Assembly (NCBI GenBank): GCA_963582805.1
Contig: CAUZTZ010000241.1
Location: forward strand, 1 to 6,819
From: GCA-2687515 sp963582805
Lineage (GTDB): Bacteria; Pseudomonadota; Alphaproteobacteria; Rhodospirillales; UBA2165
Direction: 5' to 3'
DNA: 6,819 nt
The translations under genes were made by a program, and so were the position numbers. This document shows positions 5,342 through 6,819 of the stretch, one piece after another (the first letter of the stretch is position 1; every line of letters begins with the position of its first letter). Under the pieces are notes generated by a model. The model was not told the origin of the DNA. It did not search any database and worked only from the letters and a program-made list of their open reading frames with translations.

Positions 5342-6541
5342 ATGAGCAAGACCGGCGCCATTGCCATCGGATGGCGCCTCAGCAGCTTGTCGGGCTGGGG
5401 TGTCTACGGCACCAATCTGGCGCTGCAGCTCAAATCTATGGGGCGCGGGCCGGTGCTATTGGCGCCGGCCCACCGGTTGGATCTGAATGCGGGTGACGCC
5501 GAAGCGTTGCAGCCAGCCTTCCGCCGTCAGGCTGACTTGCAGGAAATTCTCGGCAAGGTCGATCATATGGAATTCGATTTTCCGGTCCTGCACTCCCTGC
5601 GCAATGATTTCGAGCCCGCCCTGGAGCGCCAGATTGCCCATGGCAGCCGCAATATCGGCATTATCTTTTTCGAAGACACCGCCATCAGCGCCGAAGGTCT
5701 GGCCCGCGCCCGGGATTATGATCTGATTGTCACCGGCTCCACCTGGAACAAGAAAATTTTGGAGGCCCACGGCCTGACCCATGTGGTCAATGTGTTTCAG
5801 GGCATCGATACCGGCCTGTTCCGCCCGCCTGCGCACCATGTGTCCAAGGCCAGCAAATATCCGGAACGCTTTGTGATTTTCTCCGGCGGCAAGCTGGAAT
5901 ACCGCAAAGCCCAGGATGTGGTCATCGCCGCCTTTCGCCAGTTTCACGCCAATCACCCTGAAGCCTTGCTGATCTTTGCCTGGGGCAATCAATGGCCGGC
6001 CATCATGCCCACCGTTGCGCGCTCACCTTTCGTTGCGGGCGCGCCCGATATCGGCGCCGGCGGCGTCATTTCCATCGGCCCCTGGCTGGAAGCCAACGGC
6101 TTACCGGCGGATAGCTATGTGGATCTCGGCATGCCCGCCAACCGGACCATGCCCGATATTCTGGCAGCGGCGGACGCGGCTTTGTTTCCCAACCGCTGCG
6201 AGCCGGGCACCAACCTGGTCGCCATGGAGGCCATGGCCGCCGGCGTGCCATCGATCATCGCCGCCAACACCGGCCAATTGGATATCGCCGATGCGGCCCA
6301 TTCTTTTCCGCTGACCCGCCAATCCGCCGTCGCGCCCTATCCGCCTTACGCCGGCACCGATGGCTGGGCGGAACCAGACGTGGCGGAAGCGGTGCAATTG
6401 CTGGAGGCGGTATTTGCGAGCCGCCAAGAAGCGGCGCGGCGGGCGGCGGCGGGCGCAGCGGCAATGGCGGAACGGTTCTCCTGGTCCGGCCAGATCGCCA
6501 AGCTGGTGGCCGCCATCGATGGGTTGCCGGCGCAAGCCTGA
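5342..6541 (+). CDS. GT-B-fold glycosyltransferase (GT4-like)
   Basis: The 399-residue product looks like a soluble retaining glycosyltransferase of the GT-B fold. Substrate and product cannot be told. The N-terminal domain has a glycine-rich loop, LSGWGVYGTN (16-25), where GT4-type enzymes bind acceptor or phosphate. The C-terminal nucleotide-sugar domain begins with FVIFSGGKLEYRKAQDVVIAAF (177-198, the usual Arg/Lys region) and contains NRCEPGTNLVAMEAMAAGVP (284-303), the counterpart of the EX7E motif. Here Glu287 and Glu296 are eight residues apart rather than seven. No signal peptide or membrane segment is seen. The ATG lies 1 nt after the acpS stop, with GGAAGAG (5325-5331) as ribosome site. 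A longer open frame upstream to 4997 is acpS read in another frame and is rejected. Base composition and codon use resemble the neighbours. It could act on capsule, lipopolysaccharide or another glycan. Confidence 0.85.
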   Translation: MSKTGAIAIGWRLSSLSGWGVYGTNLALQLKSMGRGPVLLAPAHRLDLNAGDAEALQPAFRRQADLQEILGKVDHMEFDFPVLHSLRNDFEPALERQIAHGSRNIGIIFFEDTAISAEGLARARDYDLIVTGSTWNKKILEAHGLTHVVNVFQGIDTGLFRPPAHHVSKASKYPERFVIFSGGKLEYRKAQDVVIAAFRQFHANHPEALLIFAWGNQWPAIMPTVARSPFVAGAPDIGAGGVISIGPWLEANGLPADSYVDLGMPANRTMPDILAAADAALFPNRCEPGTNLVAMEAMAAGVPSIIAANTGQLDIADAAHSFPLTRQSAVAPYPPYAGTDGWAEPDVAEAVQLLEAVFASRQEAARRAAAGAAAMAERFSWSGQIAKLVAAIDGLPAQA

Positions 6542-6659
6542 CAAAGCCTTGCGGCGGGCTTGACAGAACCGCCCGGCACTGGCTTGATCCCGGCCCGGCC
6601 ATCCCAGCGCGCCGTTTCCGAATAATCCTGTAAAGACAAAGATTTAGCAGCAATTTTTC
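6542..6659. other. Glycosyltransferase-lepB intergenic gap
   Basis: This 118-nt gap has no gene. A perfect TTGACA (6560-6565) occurs, but 17-18 nt downstream there is only CTTGAT, a poor -10, so a promoter for lepB is possible and not convincing. GGCGG (6553-6557) can pair with CCGCC (6569-6573) without a following T-run. The last 40 bases before lepB turn AT-rich. AATAAT (6621-6626) resembles a -10 but has no partner. Confidence 0.3.
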
Positions 6660-6819
6660 ATGTCGGATAATAAACCGAGTAGCCTTAAAGACTCCATCAA
6701 AACCGTTGTTTACGCGGTGTTGATCGCGCTGGTGGTGCGCACCGTCGGCTTCGAGCCGTTCAATATCCCGTCGGGCTCCATGATCCCGACGCTTTTGGTC
6801 GGCGACTATTTGTTCGTTT
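6660..6819 (+). CDS. lepB: Signal peptidase I, N-terminal part (cut by window end)
   Basis: Signal peptidase I is a membrane-anchored serine protease that removes signal peptides from exported proteins at the periplasmic face of the inner membrane. Fifty-three codons are visible. After a polar start there is a hydrophobic anchor (about residues 16-30, VVYAVLIALVVRTVG). FEPFNIPSGSMIPTLLVGDY (31-50) follows, with the catalytic Ser40 in the Ser-Gly-Ser-Met box. The Lys of the catalytic dyad lies beyond the window. ATG 6660 is the only reasonable start because an in-frame TAG occurs at 6645-6647. I see no good Shine-Dalgarno: the bases just upstream are CAATTTTTC. Alphaproteobacterial lepB commonly follows acpS and precedes rnc and era, so those may lie downstream. 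Confidence 0.95.
   Translation, partial: MSDNKPSSLKDSIKTVVYAVLIALVVRTVGFEPFNIPSGSMIPTLLVGDYLFV

Noticed and set aside
6533..6577. Intrinsic terminator after the glycosyltransferase gene
   Set aside because: Several short complementary pieces (CAAGCC/GGCTTG, GGCGG/CCGCC) can pair, but stems are only 5-6 pairs and no T-run follows.
1..6819. Search for mobile elements, CRISPR arrays, toxin-antitoxin or defence genes, tRNA
   Set aside because: Coding sequence with identified housekeeping products fills nearly all of the window. No terminal inverted repeats, regularly spaced repeats, transposase motifs or tRNA-like folds were seen by eye.

Overview
The window is a compact, GC-rich housekeeping segment with every supported gene on the + strand. 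Gene content and order (folK, rpoZ, a single RelA/SpoT-type rsh, a DUF2062 membrane protein, pdxJ, acpS, a glycosyltransferase, then the 5' end of lepB) point to an alphaproteobacterium. From memory, the folK-rpoZ-rsh-pdxJ-acpS-lepB layout is typical of Rhodospirillales-like and related lineages. The DXP-dependent PdxJ route to vitamin B6 and the one long bifunctional Rsh agree with that. Species cannot be named from this sequence.

Layout. Bases 1-133 are an AT-richer leader with a short palindrome. folK (134-628) begins at a TTG codon behind a strong Shine-Dalgarno. A promoter-like -35/-10 pair (645-672) precedes rpoZ (748-1191), which encodes RNA polymerase omega with an acidic C-terminal tail. 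A 132-nt spacer with a pyrimidine-rich tract and a hairpin leads to rsh (1324-3480), the (p)ppGpp synthetase/hydrolase. A 78-nt gap separates rsh from a DUF2062 gene (3559-4182), whose 3' end overlaps pdxJ (4154-4921) by 29 nt. acpS (4933-5340) follows after 11 nt. A GT-B glycosyltransferase gene (5342-6541) starts 1 nt after acpS stops. A 118-nt gap then leads to lepB (6660 onward, cut by the window end).

Function. The genes serve basic growth: folate (folK), transcription (rpoZ), stringent response (rsh), pyridoxal phosphate (pdxJ), carrier-protein activation (acpS) and protein secretion (lepB). rpoZ and rsh are functionally linked, because omega's N-terminal Met-Ala-Arg forms part of a ppGpp site on RNA polymerase in other proteobacteria, and that motif is present here.

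I see no mobile elements, CRISPR, tRNA, rRNA, pseudogenes or defence genes, and no convincing undescribed system. The least expected item is the glycosyltransferase between acpS and lepB. The regulatory calls (promoter, hairpins, weak terminator) are read by eye and are low to moderate in confidence.
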